Below, piece after piece: positions 40,043 through 49,906 of a stretch of DNA of 61,371 nucleotides; the first letter of the stretch is position 1, and each line of letters begins with the position of its first letter. Under the pieces are notes generated by a model. The model saw only the letters and a list, made by a program, of their open reading frames with translations, searched no databases and had not been told where the DNA came from. The position numbers and the translations under genes are program-made. The stretch comes from Mogibacterium sp. Lineage in GTDB: Bacteria > Bacillota > Clostridia > Peptostreptococcales > Anaerovoracaceae. The stretch lies in the NCBI GenBank assembly GCA_017431685.1, contig JAFRKO010000051.1, positions 1-61,371 on the forward strand, given 5' to 3'.

Positions 40043-41384
40043 CGGATATATCCTCTCTCTCCACTTTTTCTATACGTATCTTTTCTATTCTTCTGTCTTT
40101 GACGGACAGTATCGTGAAGTCGTAATCTTCAAAAGGTATCGGTTTGTATCTGACATTTTCTCTTGGAATCTCACCCATAAGGTCGATAATAAAGCCTCCT
40201 ACTGTCTCACTTGTTTCGGATTCGAGCTCTACACCGGTCTCATCTTCGAGGTCGTCGAGATAAACATTTCCGTCAACGATAAAAGTGGTATCGTTAACTT
40301 TCTCAATTATTCGATCTTCCTCGTCAAATTCATCATCAATATCGCCAACTATCTGCTCAATGATATCTTCTACGGATACGATACCGCTGAATCCTCCGTA
40401 TTCATCAATCAGAATAGCCAGATGCTGCTTTTCTATCTGCAGTTCCCGGAAAAGATTGTCAATATTTTTTGTCTCAGGAACGAAATATGCAGGTCTCAGC
40501 AGCTTCTTTATATCAACATTGTCGAAACCTTTCTTTGTGGCGTTGTAAAGATAATCCTTTATATGCAGTATACCTACTATATTGTCAGGATCGCCCTTAT
40601 ATACAGGTATTCTTGAATGAGTGAGTTCCATGAGCTCCTCAAAGTATTCGCTTCTGTCATCATCAAGATCAAACATGAAGACATCAGTACGCGGAGTCAT
40701 GATTTCGTATGCAAGGAGGTCGTCAAACTCGAAGATCGAGTCTATCATCTTGCGGCCTTCTTCCTTGATCTCACCTGATTCCTGCCCTCTGTCGAGCATG
40801 GACATGACTTTGTCTTCCGAGAAGTATGAGTCGTCCACATCGACATTTTTACCCATGATACGGAGAATCAGATTTGCAACTGTCTTACAGATCCAGACAA
40901 GCGGTAATGTGATGATATATATAAATTTCTGGAATCCGATAAGACATACACCTACAGCCTCGCTTGACTGTGCAGCAAGCTTCTTAGGGAGTATATCTGA
41001 AAGAGCTGTATAAACTATGTAAAAACCCAGGTTGCATAATAACAGCACCAGCAATCCCAGGCCGTCTTTGTAAAAACCGAAGCCGTCAGATTCAGCATTT
41101 GAAAGATCGATTATAAGCATCAGAATATTGAATAAAAAGAAGGATAATACGATGCTTATAAAACTTGCCGCGTGATCGGCATAATGGTATCTGGAAGGTT
41201 TTGCAAGAAAAGCCGTAACTGTCTGCAGTTTTTTGTTTTCAGGCTCGTCTTCCAGCATCTCTTTTATGACATTGCGGTCTATGTAGTCGAGCGCTCGTTT
41301 GCACGCTACTACAAGCCCGTTGAATATCATAATCAGAATTATCAGTATCAGAAACAAATAAGAGGGTAAACTGCCGTCTTCCAT
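40035..41384 (-). CDS. Haemolysin C/CorC-type membrane protein (DUF21-CBS-CorC_HlyC)
   Basis: A 449-residue protein with a DUF21/CNNM membrane domain of about four helices (about 1-170). A CBS pair is at about 195-320 (YEIMTPRTDVFMFDLDDD, IVGILHIKDYL, LAILIDEYGGFSGIVSVEDI), and a C-terminal CorC_HlyC domain at about 335-420. Relatives are linked to magnesium efflux or homeostasis. The start at 41384 is chosen because TAAGGAG lies just upstream; the frame is open for 19 more codons without support. Transported ion not shown by sequence. Confidence 0.9.
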   Translation of the reverse strand: MEDGSLPSYLFLILIILIMIFNGLVVACKRALDYIDRNVIKEMLEDEPENKKLQTVTAFLAKPSRYHYADHAASFISIVLSFFLFNILMLIIDLSNAESDGFGFYKDGLGLLVLLLCNLGFYIVYTALSDILPKKLAAQSSEAVGVCLIGFQKFIYIITLPLVWICKTVANLILRIMGKNVDVDDSYFSEDKVMSMLDRGQESGEIKEEGRKMIDSIFEFDDLLAYEIMTPRTDVFMFDLDDDRSEYFEELMELTHSRIPVYKGDPDNIVGILHIKDYLYNATKKGFDNVDIKKLLRPAYFVPETKNIDNLFRELQIEKQHLAILIDEYGGFSGIVSVEDIIEQIVGDIDDEFDEEDRIIEKVNDTTFIVDGNVYLDDLEDETGVELESETSETVGGFIIDLMGEIPRENVRYKPIPFEDYDFTILSVKDRRIEKIRIEKVEREDISDE

Positions 41385-41394
41385 TTTTTTCTCC

Positions 41395-42636
41395 TTACTT
41401 TTTTTTGCGCAGTATGAAACCTTCTTCAGGTACTCGTTCAAATCTTATATGCAGTATTTGCTGTGGATGAGGCGCACTCTGGATCGCGTTGCCCTCATCG
41501 TCATACATTTCGCGGATCGTTTCTTCATAATATGGTGTATACGGTCCGAATACTTCAACGGTATCTCCTACAGAGAACTTGTTTCTTTGCTCTACCGTTG
41601 TAAGGCCCGTAGCTTCATCCGTTTCTCTGACAAGACCTATAAAAGAATAGTCCCTTGTGTAATCACTGGTTATATAATTCTGGTCTTTGTCAGTAGGTTT
41701 ATTGTAGTAAAATCCGTGAGTGAATTCCCTGTGGCTTGCCTTGCAGAGCTCGTTGTAATACTTATTGTCGAACACGTAATTCTCAGGATCACTCAGATAC
41801 GCATCGATGGCAGCCCTGTAAGCAGTTACTACTGTAGCCACATAGTACATCGATTTCATGCGTCCCTCTATCTTGAGCGAGTAAACACCTGCTTCGGCGA
41901 GATCCGGAATGCGGTCAATCATGCAGAGATCACGTGAATTCAGAATGTAGCTGCCGTACTGATCCTCCTCGATCGGGTAGTACTGGCCCGGTCTCTGCTC
42001 TTCTACGAGCGCGTACTTCCATCTGCATGGATGAGTGCATGCTCCGCGGTTCGCATCCCTGCCTGCCATGAAATTGCTGAGCAGACATCTTCCTGAATAT
42101 GAAATGCACATGGCTCCGTGAACGAACGATTCTATCTCGATGTCTTCAGGGAGCTCATTTCTCATTATCCTGATCTCTTCGAGGCTCATTTCGCGGGCGC
42201 AAACTATCCTCTTGACCCCCTGTGAAGCCCAGAAGCGCGCTGTAAGATAATTTGTTGTGTTAGCCTGTGTGGACAGGTGAATCTCAGCATCAGGGATCTG
42301 CTCCCTTATCAGACCCATAACGCCCGGATCTGACACCAGAAACGCATCAACGGGAATATGTTTTATTTTACCGATATAATCCTGCAGAGGCGAAATATCG
42401 CCGTTATGCGGGTATATGTTAATAGTCATGTAGCCCTTGGCATTATTGGCATGCAGCCAGTCCATCGCCTCTTCGATCTCGGGCACTGTAAAATTGCCGG
42501 CTCCGGCTCTGAGGCTGAACATTTCACCGCCGAAATAGACAGCATCAGCTCCGAACCTGACCGCGGTTTTCAGTTTTTCCATGTCGCCTGCAGGTGCAAG
42601 CAACTCAAGTTTTGGTTTGTTATCGTTGGTTTTCAT
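41395..42636 (-). CDS. trhP: Peptidase U32-family tRNA hydroxylation protein (TrhP/YrrO-like)
   Basis: A 413-residue U32 protein. In this family TrhP uses prephenate-derived chemistry to form 5-hydroxyuridine at tRNA position 34. Marks are ELLAPAGDMEKLKTAVRFGA, the conserved cysteine region SYSGRCLLSNFMAGRDANRG with ACTHPCRWKY, and LKIEGRMKSMYYVA. The cysteines fit an iron-sulphur site. It overlaps trmR, whose product methylates ho5U to mo5U in Bacillus, so the two genes make a complete wobble-modification pair. Bacillus has two U32 genes (yrrN and yrrO); only one is here. Confidence 0.87.
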   Translation of the reverse strand: MKTNDNKPKLELLAPAGDMEKLKTAVRFGADAVYFGGEMFSLRAGAGNFTVPEIEEAMDWLHANNAKGYMTINIYPHNGDISPLQDYIGKIKHIPVDAFLVSDPGVMGLIREQIPDAEIHLSTQANTTNYLTARFWASQGVKRIVCAREMSLEEIRIMRNELPEDIEIESFVHGAMCISYSGRCLLSNFMAGRDANRGACTHPCRWKYALVEEQRPGQYYPIEEDQYGSYILNSRDLCMIDRIPDLAEAGVYSLKIEGRMKSMYYVATVVTAYRAAIDAYLSDPENYVFDNKYYNELCKASHREFTHGFYYNKPTDKDQNYITSDYTRDYSFIGLVRETDEATGLTTVEQRNKFSVGDTVEVFGPYTPYYEETIREMYDDEGNAIQSAPHPQQILHIRFERVPEEGFILRKKK

Positions 42637-43306
42637 TTATAAATCTTATTATTGCCAGACCGTCTGCTCCGGTAAGTATAGTAACCTCCAGATCATCACG
42701 ATTATGGAGGTATTCAAGAAACATCTTCATGTATTTGATGCTCGTTCTGTGACGTTTTGCGTCTTTTCCTTCAGCTTCTACTATCCATCCTTTAAGAAGA
42801 ATATTGTCACATACTACGAGTGCGTCTTTTGTGCATATCTTTTCAGCAGCTTCAAAGAATTCCCTATAGTGACTTTTCGCTGCGTCTATGAATACAAAAT
42901 CGAACTTTTCGGATTCATCCGCACCTGAGAGTTTACATACAAGTTCTTCAAGTATCTCAGATGCATCTCCGATCCGGAAGTCAATGCGTTCCCTTTCCTT
43001 TCTGGAAGCGAATTCAGCATGGGCGGCTTCTGCCATAACCGGATTCCGTTCAATTGTTGTAATGTGAGCATCAGGCAGCTTTCTGGCGAAAAAAAGCGCA
43101 GAATAGCCATGTGCAGTTCCTATCTCAAGTATTCTGACTGGATGTGTAAGGCTGATCAGAAGGCTCAGCATCTCCTCTGTTTCAGTAAAAATAAGAGGAA
43201 CGCTTTTTTCTTCATTAGAACGTCTGAGTTCCGCAAGATCATCATCTACAGCCCTGTGATAGCTGTCGACAAATTCTTTGAAAAGAATGTCTCTAACGTA
43301 CTTCAT
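42620..43306 (-). CDS. trmR: tRNA 5-hydroxyuridine O-methyltransferase TrmR (YrrM)
   Basis: A 228-residue class I SAM methyltransferase of the catechol-O-methyltransferase family. RILEIGTAHGYSALFFARKL is the SAM loop, TTIERNPVMA ends strand 2, FDFVFIDAAKSHYREFFEAA holds the metal-binding Asp, and VVCDNILLKGWI follows. Its place between mltG and the U32 gene is the same as Bacillus yrrM, shown to convert ho5U34 to mo5U34. It starts with a one-base stop/start overlap (TGATG) with mltG. Confidence 0.9.
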   Translation of the reverse strand: MKYVRDILFKEFVDSYHRAVDDDLAELRRSNEEKSVPLIFTETEEMLSLLISLTHPVRILEIGTAHGYSALFFARKLPDAHITTIERNPVMAEAAHAEFASRKERERIDFRIGDASEILEELVCKLSGADESEKFDFVFIDAAKSHYREFFEAAEKICTKDALVVCDNILLKGWIVEAEGKDAKRHRTSIKYMKMFLEYLHNRDDLEVTILTGADGLAIIRFINENQR

Positions 43307-44322
43307 CAGCTCTCGCTTTCACTTTCGTCTGCTGCTTCTTCAGAATCTTTATCTTCTTCCGGCTCTGCAGCTTCTTTAACAGCATCTTCATACTCGTCGA
43401 GCCATTCTTTGTACTCGTCCTCGTTATCCGTAAACTTATGTGTTCCATCAAGCGTACTGTTAAGAACATAGTACGTGTATTCATGTTCTTCAGGATACAG
43501 AGCTGCCATAATGGATTCTCTGCCCGGTGAACACAGAGGCTTTTCAGGAAGCTCATCTATGCTGATAAGCTCCATGTTGATCTGATTATGGATGACACCT
43601 GATATTGCTGCTCTCTCTTTGTCGACAGCAGTTTCCTTTTCTATCATAGAAGCCATAATCAATAGCTGTCTGGTGGTAATACCAAGCTCATCCGCTCTCG
43701 CGCTGCAATCTTCGTTATAAAAGTTGCTGAATGCGTCAAGCATCATGATTATCATCATAGTCTCATCAGCATCAGCAGAGAGTGTGTATTCTCCAGGGAG
43801 CAGAAATCCTTCTATCAGATCCGCACCTTTCAGCTTTTCTTTGTTTTCGCCAAGCACTTCAAGCTGTGCCAGATCCGGTGAAGCCGCAGCTTCAAGGAAC
43901 CGGTCCTTGTCGGCCAGTCCGTCACGATCCAGCGCTGTTGCAAGCTGTCTGATAGTATAACCTGCAGGAACTGTAAATCCTTTCGAAGTAGTCAGTCCGC
44001 TCTGAAGTGTTCGCAGTATGCTCAGCGAATCCATTGATGGAGACAGATAATATGTACCTGGTTTGAAGTCTTTTGCCAGTGTGAGTTTTCCAAGAGTCTC
44101 AAAACGCGAGGAGCTCTTTATAAATTTCATTTCATCCAGACGTTCAGCAATTGTATCCAGTCCGTCATCTTCTTCTACGACAAAATCCGCGTAGGTCGTA
44201 CGCGTTCTGTCGTAAGGCTTGGACATCATGTAAACATACCAGAGGACCAGTGCAGCCAGAATAATAAGAACAGCAATGATCCTCAGCGGTCTGCGAAAAC
44301 GCTTGATGCTTTTTTCTTCCAA
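43306..44322 (-). CDS. mltG: Endolytic murein transglycosylase MltG-like, lacking a conserved segment
   Basis: A 338-residue membrane-bound YceG/MltG protein that cuts nascent glycan strands. One membrane helix lies at about 12-32. A LysM-like subdomain (about 45-115) is followed by the catalytic domain with GFLLPGEYTL and MASMIEKETAVDKERAAI (catalytic Glu in the IEKET motif, about 227-231). After HNQINMELIS the segment that normally reads LQTDPTVxY and contains YNTY is missing, and the chain passes directly to PLCSPGRESIMAALYPEEH and YYVLNSTLDGTHKFTDN. A very acidic tail (about 310-338) follows. The start is a TTG at 44322 with AGGAG six bases before it. Activity may be altered. Confidence 0.88.
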   Translation of the reverse strand: MEEKSIKRFRRPLRIIAVLIILAALVLWYVYMMSKPYDRTRTTYADFVVEEDDGLDTIAERLDEMKFIKSSSRFETLGKLTLAKDFKPGTYYLSPSMDSLSILRTLQSGLTTSKGFTVPAGYTIRQLATALDRDGLADKDRFLEAAASPDLAQLEVLGENKEKLKGADLIEGFLLPGEYTLSADADETMMIIMMLDAFSNFYNEDCSARADELGITTRQLLIMASMIEKETAVDKERAAISGVIHNQINMELISIDELPEKPLCSPGRESIMAALYPEEHEYTYYVLNSTLDGTHKFTDNEDEYKEWLDEYEDAVKEAAEPEEDKDSEEAADESESES

Positions 44323-44331
44323 ATGAGTCTC

Positions 44332-44892
44332 CTACTTGGATCTTCCGAGATACTCACCTGATCTTGTATCGATCTGGATCCTCTCGCCTTCATTGATGAA
44401 GATAGGAACCTGGATTACTGCACCGGTCTCAACTGTAGCAGCCTTTGTTACGTTAGTTGCTGTGTCGCCCTTTACACCCGGCTCTGTCTCTACGACTTCG
44501 AGATCTACGAAGTTCGGAGCTTCAACGGTGAATGCATTGTCCTTATAGAATTTGACTGTAGCGACATCATTCTCACGGATATACTTGATGGCATCTTCAA
44601 CCAGCTCATATGTCAGAGGAACCTGATCATAAGTCTCCTGATCCATGAAGTAGTAAAGCTCTCCATCGTTGTAGAGATACTGCATCTGCTTTGTCTCGAT
44701 ATGTGCCTTTGGGAACTTGTCGTTAGGGTTGAAAGCTTCCTCGCGGGTAGCACCTGTAAGGATGTTTCTGTACTTTGTTCTTACGAAAGCAGCTCCCTTG
44801 CCCGGCTTAACATGCTGGAAATCGAGCACTACATGAGGTTCGCCGTTCATCTCAAAAGTAATACCTTTTCTGAAGTCACTTGCATAAATCAT
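44332..44892 (-). CDS. efp: Elongation factor P
   Basis: Relieves ribosome stalling at polyproline; 186 residues, three beta-barrel domains. [20 protein letters not shown] starts domain I, and the tip loop [11 protein letters not shown] holds Lys32, the modified residue in Bacillus. The C-terminus [16 protein letters not shown] is typical. AAGGAG lies upstream. The 82-base gap before it contains ATTAAGA/TCTTAAT and an AT-rich stretch, so efp may have its own promoter. Confidence 0.97.
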   Translation of the reverse strand: MIYASDFRKGITFEMNGEPHVVLDFQHVKPGKGAAFVRTKYRNILTGATREEAFNPNDKFPKAHIETKQMQYLYNDGELYYFMDQETYDQVPLTYELVEDAIKYIRENDVATVKFYKDNAFTVEAPNFVDLEVVETEPGVKGDTATNVTKAATVETGAVIQVPIFINEGERIQIDTRSGEYLGRSK

Positions 44893-44974
44893 TGGTGTTT
44901 CTCCTTAAAATTGAATATGTAAAAATAATAATAAACTAACTGATTAAGATCGGTATTGATCGTCTTAATGTATT

Positions 44975-45304
44975 TTACTTATCTGCTATTGCTTCTCCTA
45001 CAATGCTGAACACATCATTCATCATTGTACCAATTGCCATCTGAGCCTGCATATACTGAGCTGCAAGCGGCTTTGTCATTACCATAGTGCTGAGGCTCTG
45101 GAAACGCGCAAACAGATCCTTGTCAGGCTGCTGACCGGTAAGCTGTAATGTCTGGAGCTGCATCTGGAGTTCTGTGAGCTCTTTAAGCATTTCAGCACAT
45201 TCCTTATCGTTATCAACTTCTTTTCTTATCCTGTCAAATTCTTTGAATTCGTTGGATTCTTTTATTGCTCTTGCAAGGCTGTGGGCCTCGTCATATACAT
45301 TCAT
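44975..45304 (-). CDS. YlbF/YmcA (YheA)-family protein
   Basis: A 109-residue all-helical protein of the family that includes YlbF, YmcA and YheA. In Bacillus YlbF-YmcA-YaaT forms the Y-complex that directs RNase Y and affects competence and sporulation. The pattern AHSLARAIKESNEFKEFDRI and ELQMQLQTLQLTGQQPDKDL fits. It lies directly downstream of RNase J, so an RNA-processing link is plausible. It cannot be assigned to a particular paralogue. Confidence 0.85.
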   Translation of the reverse strand: MNVYDEAHSLARAIKESNEFKEFDRIRKEVDNDKECAEMLKELTELQMQLQTLQLTGQQPDKDLFARFQSLSTMVMTKPLAAQYMQAQMAIGTMMNDVFSIVGEAIADK

Positions 45305-45319
45305 TATCTGCTACCTCCT

Positions 45320-47053
45320 TTATACGTAAAGAATTACAGGTATGATCATCGGACTCTTCTTTGTCGTATTATATATGAAAGTCTTCATGTCGGATTTTAT
45401 TGCCTTTGAAAGAGATGCCTCATCAAGAGCCCCTTTTGAAGTACTCTTTCCTATCGTATTGTACACGACGTTTATAGCTTCCCTGATAAGTTCCATATGC
45501 TCTTCTACGAATATAAATCCCTTTGTTTTGAGGATAGGTTCCGCCATGAGAGCTCCGGTCGCAGAATCGAGCGCGACCGATATGGTGATAAGCCCTGCCT
45601 GTGAAAGCTTCTTTCTGTCCTTGAGAACAACGCTGCCTACGTCACCTATTCCGTATCCGTCTACCATCACATCTTCACCGGACGTGAATCCCTTTATAGG
45701 CCGCGTTTCCTTGCCATCGACCTCAAGCGCGTCGCCGTTTCCGAGTATGAAGATATTTGTCTTCGGCTGACCAAGAGCCTGAGCGAGTTTCGCATGCTCT
45801 GCGAGGTGTCTGTATTCGCCGTGAGCAGGTATGAAATATTTCGGTCTGATGAGCGTATGTATGAGCTTGAGTTCTTCAGATGAAGCATGCCCTGATACAT
45901 GTACGTCCATTGCAGACGCGAGCACAACGTCCACCTCTTTCTCGTAAAGCCTGTTGACTATCTGTGAGATCACCTTTTCATTGCCCGGGATAGGCGACGA
46001 TGAAAATACGACCACGTCGTTTTTCTTGAGCCTGACCGATTTGTGGTTGTCGTAAGCCATACGTGTCAGAGCACTCATCGGCTCTCCCTGGCTTCCTGTA
46101 GTGATTATGGTGATCTTGTTGTCAGCGATATTTCTGGCTTCACTTACATCTACAAATACGGAATCAGGAATGTCATCAAGATATCCGAGATTTCTGGACA
46201 GGGTCAGCAGGTTTTCCATCGATCTTCCCGATACAGCTATCCTTCTGTGATGCTTCATGGAAGCTTCGATAAAATACTTGATCCTGTGAACGTTCGACGC
46301 GAATGTAGCGATGATTATTCTTCTGTCAGTATTGTCAAAGATCTCGTCAATAGAGCGCCTGACTACTGCTTCGGAAGGAGTATAACCCTTGCGGAGCACA
46401 TTCGTGCTGTCACATAGAAGAACGTCTACACCCTGATCACCGAGCTGAGAGAATCTGTTCAGATCGATCACCTTGCCATCGAGCGGTGAATAGTCGATCT
46501 TGAAGTCTCCGGTATGTACAACATGGCCTCCCGGGAATTTGATCGAATATGCCAGCGAATCTGCTATGCTGTGATTTGTCTGTATCGCTTCAACAGTAAA
46601 GCATCCGATATTGAATCTGTCTCCGGATCTGATGACATGTCCCTCACAGCTCAGATAATTCTCTTCGAGCTTATGCTCTATCATGCCCATAGCAAGAGGC
46701 GAAGCATATACAGGAACACCCATTTCCTGAAGCAGATACGGGATACCGCCTATATGATCCTCATGTCCGTGAGTTATTATCAGACCCTTTACCTTTTCTA
46801 TGTTTTCCTTGAGATATGTGAAATCCGGTATTACGATGTCTATTCCGAACATCTCGTACTCAGGAAAAGCAAAACCGCAGTCAATAATGAGTATCTCATC
46901 ATTGCACTCGATGAGTGTACAGTTTTTTCCTATTTCTTTCATGCCGCCCAACGGGATTATCCTGAAAGGCGGCCTGACCTTTTCTTTATTCTTTTGTATC
47001 GCTTTAGCGGGGGCTTTCGCCCTCCTCTTATTATTATTCCTATATCTTGTCAT
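45320..47053 (-). CDS. rnj: Ribonuclease J
   Basis: Metallo-beta-lactamase/beta-CASP ribonuclease with 5' exonuclease and endonuclease activity, 577 residues. Following a basic N-terminal tail, PLGGMKEIGKNCTLIE and the metal site HGHEDHIGGIPYLL appear, then HTGDFKIDYSPLDG, the beta-CASP motif blocks (GSQGEPMSALTRMA, VHVSGHASSEELKL, PAHGEYRHLAEHAKLA) and a C-terminal domain. The ATG at 47053 comes 14 bases after the leuS stop; a TTG three codons upstream is possible. Confidence 0.95.
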   Translation of the reverse strand: MTRYRNNNKRRAKAPAKAIQKNKEKVRPPFRIIPLGGMKEIGKNCTLIECNDEILIIDCGFAFPEYEMFGIDIVIPDFTYLKENIEKVKGLIITHGHEDHIGGIPYLLQEMGVPVYASPLAMGMIEHKLEENYLSCEGHVIRSGDRFNIGCFTVEAIQTNHSIADSLAYSIKFPGGHVVHTGDFKIDYSPLDGKVIDLNRFSQLGDQGVDVLLCDSTNVLRKGYTPSEAVVRRSIDEIFDNTDRRIIIATFASNVHRIKYFIEASMKHHRRIAVSGRSMENLLTLSRNLGYLDDIPDSVFVDVSEARNIADNKITIITTGSQGEPMSALTRMAYDNHKSVRLKKNDVVVFSSSPIPGNEKVISQIVNRLYEKEVDVVLASAMDVHVSGHASSEELKLIHTLIRPKYFIPAHGEYRHLAEHAKLAQALGQPKTNIFILGNGDALEVDGKETRPIKGFTSGEDVMVDGYGIGDVGSVVLKDRKKLSQAGLITISVALDSATGALMAEPILKTKGFIFVEEHMELIREAINVVYNTIGKSTSKGALDEASLSKAIKSDMKTFIYNTTKKSPMIIPVILYV

Positions 47054-47067
47054 AAATTGCAAAGCCG

Positions 47068-49548
47068 CTATTTAACAACGAAGTTGATGATCTTGTTAGG
47101 AACATAGATCACTTTGATGACTTCGCGTCCTTCTGTAGCCTCTTTGAATCTTTCCGAAGCTCTTGCGGCTCCTTCGACTACCTCCTTTTCTGAATTGTTC
47201 GGCAGCATGAGTTTATCTTTGAGTTTGCCGTTTATCTGCAGGATGATCTGTATCTCATCTTTAACGAGAGCCGATTCATCACATACAGGCCATGCTCTGT
47301 TATAAAGTCTGTCCTCATGGCCGAGCTGACTCCAGAGTTCTTCCGTGATATGCGGAGAGAACGGATTGAGAAGCGTCAGCAGCGTCTCAATCGCCTTATT
47401 GAACAACGGCAGGTTGATGTCACCGTTCTTGTATTTGTACATCTCATTTACGAGCTCCATGATGGATGCAATAGCAGTATTGAAATTGAATCTTCCGCCT
47501 GCATCTTCAGTTACCTTCTTGATAGAGGTGTTCATCATGAAATCCAGGGATTTATCAGCCGCGTTCGCAGACTTGTATTCTGCGGGAACCTCAGCATCTC
47601 CCCTTATATCATTTATATATTCATATACCAGTCTGTATACACGGTTGAGGAATCTGTAGCTGCCCTCAACACCTTCATCAGACCAGTCAAGTTCTTTTTC
47701 CGGCGGTGCTGCAAAGAGAATAAACAGTCTTGCAGTATCCGAGCCGTATTTCGCCTGGATCTCAGCCGGGCTGACAACGTTGCCGAGAGATTTGCTCATC
47801 TTGGCTCCGTCTTTGATGACCATTCCCTGTGTAAGCAGATTTCTGAACGGTTCTTCTTCCTTGCAGAGTCCAATGTCGTGCATGAACATCTGGAAGAATC
47901 TTGCATACATGAGGTGAAGGATCGCGTGTTCTACTCCTCCGATATACTGGTCGACGTTCATCCAGTAATCTGCTTTTTCCCTGCTGAAAGGTACCTTGTC
48001 GTTGTGTGGATCGCAGTATCTGAGGAAGTACCACGAAGAGTCCACGAACGTATCCATCGTGTCTACTTCTCTTCTGGCAGGTCTGCCGCAGCACGGGCAT
48101 ACAGTGTCTACGAAAGACTTGCTTGTTGTGATAGGAGACTCGCCCTTGCCTGTGAATTCAACGTCTGTTGGCAGCAGTACCGGCAGGTTCTCGTCCTTCT
48201 CAGGTACCCATCCGCACTCATCGCACCAGATCATAGGGATAGGAGCCCCCCAGTATCTCTGCCTCGATATGAGCCAGTCTCTTAGTCTGAAGTTTACGGT
48301 TTTATCACCTATGCCCTTTTCATTGAGCCATTCAATCATTGCCGGAATGGCTTCCTTATTATTCATTCCGTCAAACTGTCCGGAATTTATCATCTTTCCT
48401 TCAGCAACAAAAGCTTCCCTTAGATCATAGAGGTCGATCGAAGGATCTTCAGGGTCAACAACCGGAATGATATCCAGACCGAAAGCCTTTGCGAAATCGA
48501 AGTCCCTCTGGTCATGTGCAGGAACGGCCATGATGGCTCCTGTACCGTATCCCATGAGTACATAATCGGAGATATAAATAGGTATCTCCTTGCCATTAAC
48601 AGGATTGATCGCGTATCTTCCGATAAAGACACCAGTCTTTTCATTGCTTGTGGATGTCCTCTCAATGTCGCTCATGCGGCGTGCTTTCTCCTGATAAGCC
48701 TCAACTTCAGCTTCTTCAGGACGGCCTGCAACAAGCTCATTGACAAAAGGATGCTCCGGTGACATTACCATATAGGTTGCACCGAAAAGTGTATCTGCTC
48801 TTGTGGTGAATACTTCAAGAGTCTTGTCAGAATCCTTGATCTCGAAATTTATGTTTGCGCCGTAGCTCTTACCGATCCAGTTACGCTGCATGGTCTTGAC
48901 CTTATCTGGCCAGCCTTCAAGTTTATCTAGGTTATCGAGAAGCCTGTCAGCATAATCGGTGATCTTAAGATACCACTGAGACAGATTCTTTTTTGTGACT
49001 TCAGTTTTGCATCTTTCGCACTTTCCATCCACTACCTGCTCATTGGCAAGTACTGTCTGGCAGCTCGGGCACCAGTTGACCGGATTGTCCTTCTTATATG
49101 CGAGCCCTTTCTTATAGAACTGGATGAAAAGCCACTGTGTCCATCTGTAATATTCAGGCGTGCATGTGGCTACCTTGCGGTCCCAGTCATAGGAAAGTCC
49201 CATGCTTGCCAGCTGCCTGTCCATTTCGTCCATATTGTCGAATGTCCATTTTGCAGGCTCGGCATTATGCTGGATCGCAGCATTTTCTGCAGGAAGGCCG
49301 AACGAATCATAACCCATTGGATGGAGCACATTGTACCCTGCCATCTTTTTATATCTGGCTATTACATCTCCGATTGAATAGTTCCTTACATGACCCATAT
49401 GAAGCTTGCCCGAAGGATATGGGAACATCTCAAGTACGTAATACTTTTCTTTTGAATCATCTTCGACCGTTCTAAAAGCGTCTTCTTCGGCCCAGATTTT
49501 TTGCCACTTTGCCTCTATTTCAGTGAAATCATATCTGTCGTTGCGCAT
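47068..49548 (-). CDS. leuS: Leucyl-tRNA synthetase
   Basis: Class Ia synthetase, 826 residues. The HIGH motif is HMGH (50-53, within [15 protein letters not shown]), a zinc-knuckle region [10 protein letters not shown] and CERCK follows, and the CP1 editing domain contains [11 protein letters not shown] and the conserved [14 protein letters not shown]. The KMSKS motif is KMSKSLGN, and the anticodon-binding domain ends [10 protein letters not shown]. No T-box is seen, as it is inside the rsfS-to-rnj operon. Two tRNA-Leu genes lie at the window end. Confidence 0.98.
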   Translation of the reverse strand: MRNDRYDFTEIEAKWQKIWAEEDAFRTVEDDSKEKYYVLEMFPYPSGKLHMGHVRNYSIGDVIARYKKMAGYNVLHPMGYDSFGLPAENAAIQHNAEPAKWTFDNMDEMDRQLASMGLSYDWDRKVATCTPEYYRWTQWLFIQFYKKGLAYKKDNPVNWCPSCQTVLANEQVVDGKCERCKTEVTKKNLSQWYLKITDYADRLLDNLDKLEGWPDKVKTMQRNWIGKSYGANINFEIKDSDKTLEVFTTRADTLFGATYMVMSPEHPFVNELVAGRPEEAEVEAYQEKARRMSDIERTSTSNEKTGVFIGRYAINPVNGKEIPIYISDYVLMGYGTGAIMAVPAHDQRDFDFAKAFGLDIIPVVDPEDPSIDLYDLREAFVAEGKMINSGQFDGMNNKEAIPAMIEWLNEKGIGDKTVNFRLRDWLISRQRYWGAPIPMIWCDECGWVPEKDENLPVLLPTDVEFTGKGESPITTSKSFVDTVCPCCGRPARREVDTMDTFVDSSWYFLRYCDPHNDKVPFSREKADYWMNVDQYIGGVEHAILHLMYARFFQMFMHDIGLCKEEEPFRNLLTQGMVIKDGAKMSKSLGNVVSPAEIQAKYGSDTARLFILFAAPPEKELDWSDEGVEGSYRFLNRVYRLVYEYINDIRGDAEVPAEYKSANAADKSLDFMMNTSIKKVTEDAGGRFNFNTAIASIMELVNEMYKYKNGDINLPLFNKAIETLLTLLNPFSPHITEELWSQLGHEDRLYNRAWPVCDESALVKDEIQIILQINGKLKDKLMLPNNSEKEVVEGAARASERFKEATEGREVIKVIYVPNKIINFVVK

Positions 49549-49564
49549 TATATAAACTCCTTGA

Positions 49565-49906
49565 TCAGTCTACCAGTATGGATTCGCAGTCGCTCCAGAT
49601 CTTTTCGAGCGTATACTTGTCTCTGGTTTCGTTTGTGAATATATTTACAATAACATCTCCTCCGTCAACAAGAATCCATCCGGTATCCGGTCTGCCGTCC
49701 TTGCTCTTTGGTTCGATGCCGAGTTCAGCGAATTTATCTTCTACTTCATCTGCAAGGGCGCCAAGCTGTCTGTCGGATGTACCCGTTGCAATAACAAAGA
49801 AATCTGCAAATGATGATTTCTCAGCTATATCTATCATTACTACGTCTTTAGCTTTTTTTGCGCTCATCAGCTCTGCTATTGTCTGAGCGATTTCCTTACT
49901 TTCCAT
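49565..49906 (-). CDS. rsfS: Ribosomal silencing factor RsfS
   Basis: A 113-residue protein that binds L14 and blocks subunit joining under starvation. Blocks [35 protein letters not shown] and [17 protein letters not shown] are family-typical. It overlaps yqeK by 11 bases; the nadD-yqeK-rsfS order is the usual one in Firmicutes. Confidence 0.96.
   Translation of the reverse strand: MESKEIAQTIAELMSAKKAKDVVMIDIAEKSSFADFFVIATGTSDRQLGALADEVEDKFAELGIEPKSKDGRPDTGWILVDGGDVIVNIFTNETRDKYTLEKIWSDCESILVD

Noticed and set aside
43306-44322. Frameshift or pseudogene in mltG
   Set aside because: The frame is continuous, start and stop are coupled to both neighbours, and conserved blocks flank the missing segment in one frame.
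47317-48285. Long + strand open frame of about 320 codons
   Set aside because: It lies antisense inside leuS, has no ribosome binding site and a composition that mirrors the leuS codons; no domain is recognisable.
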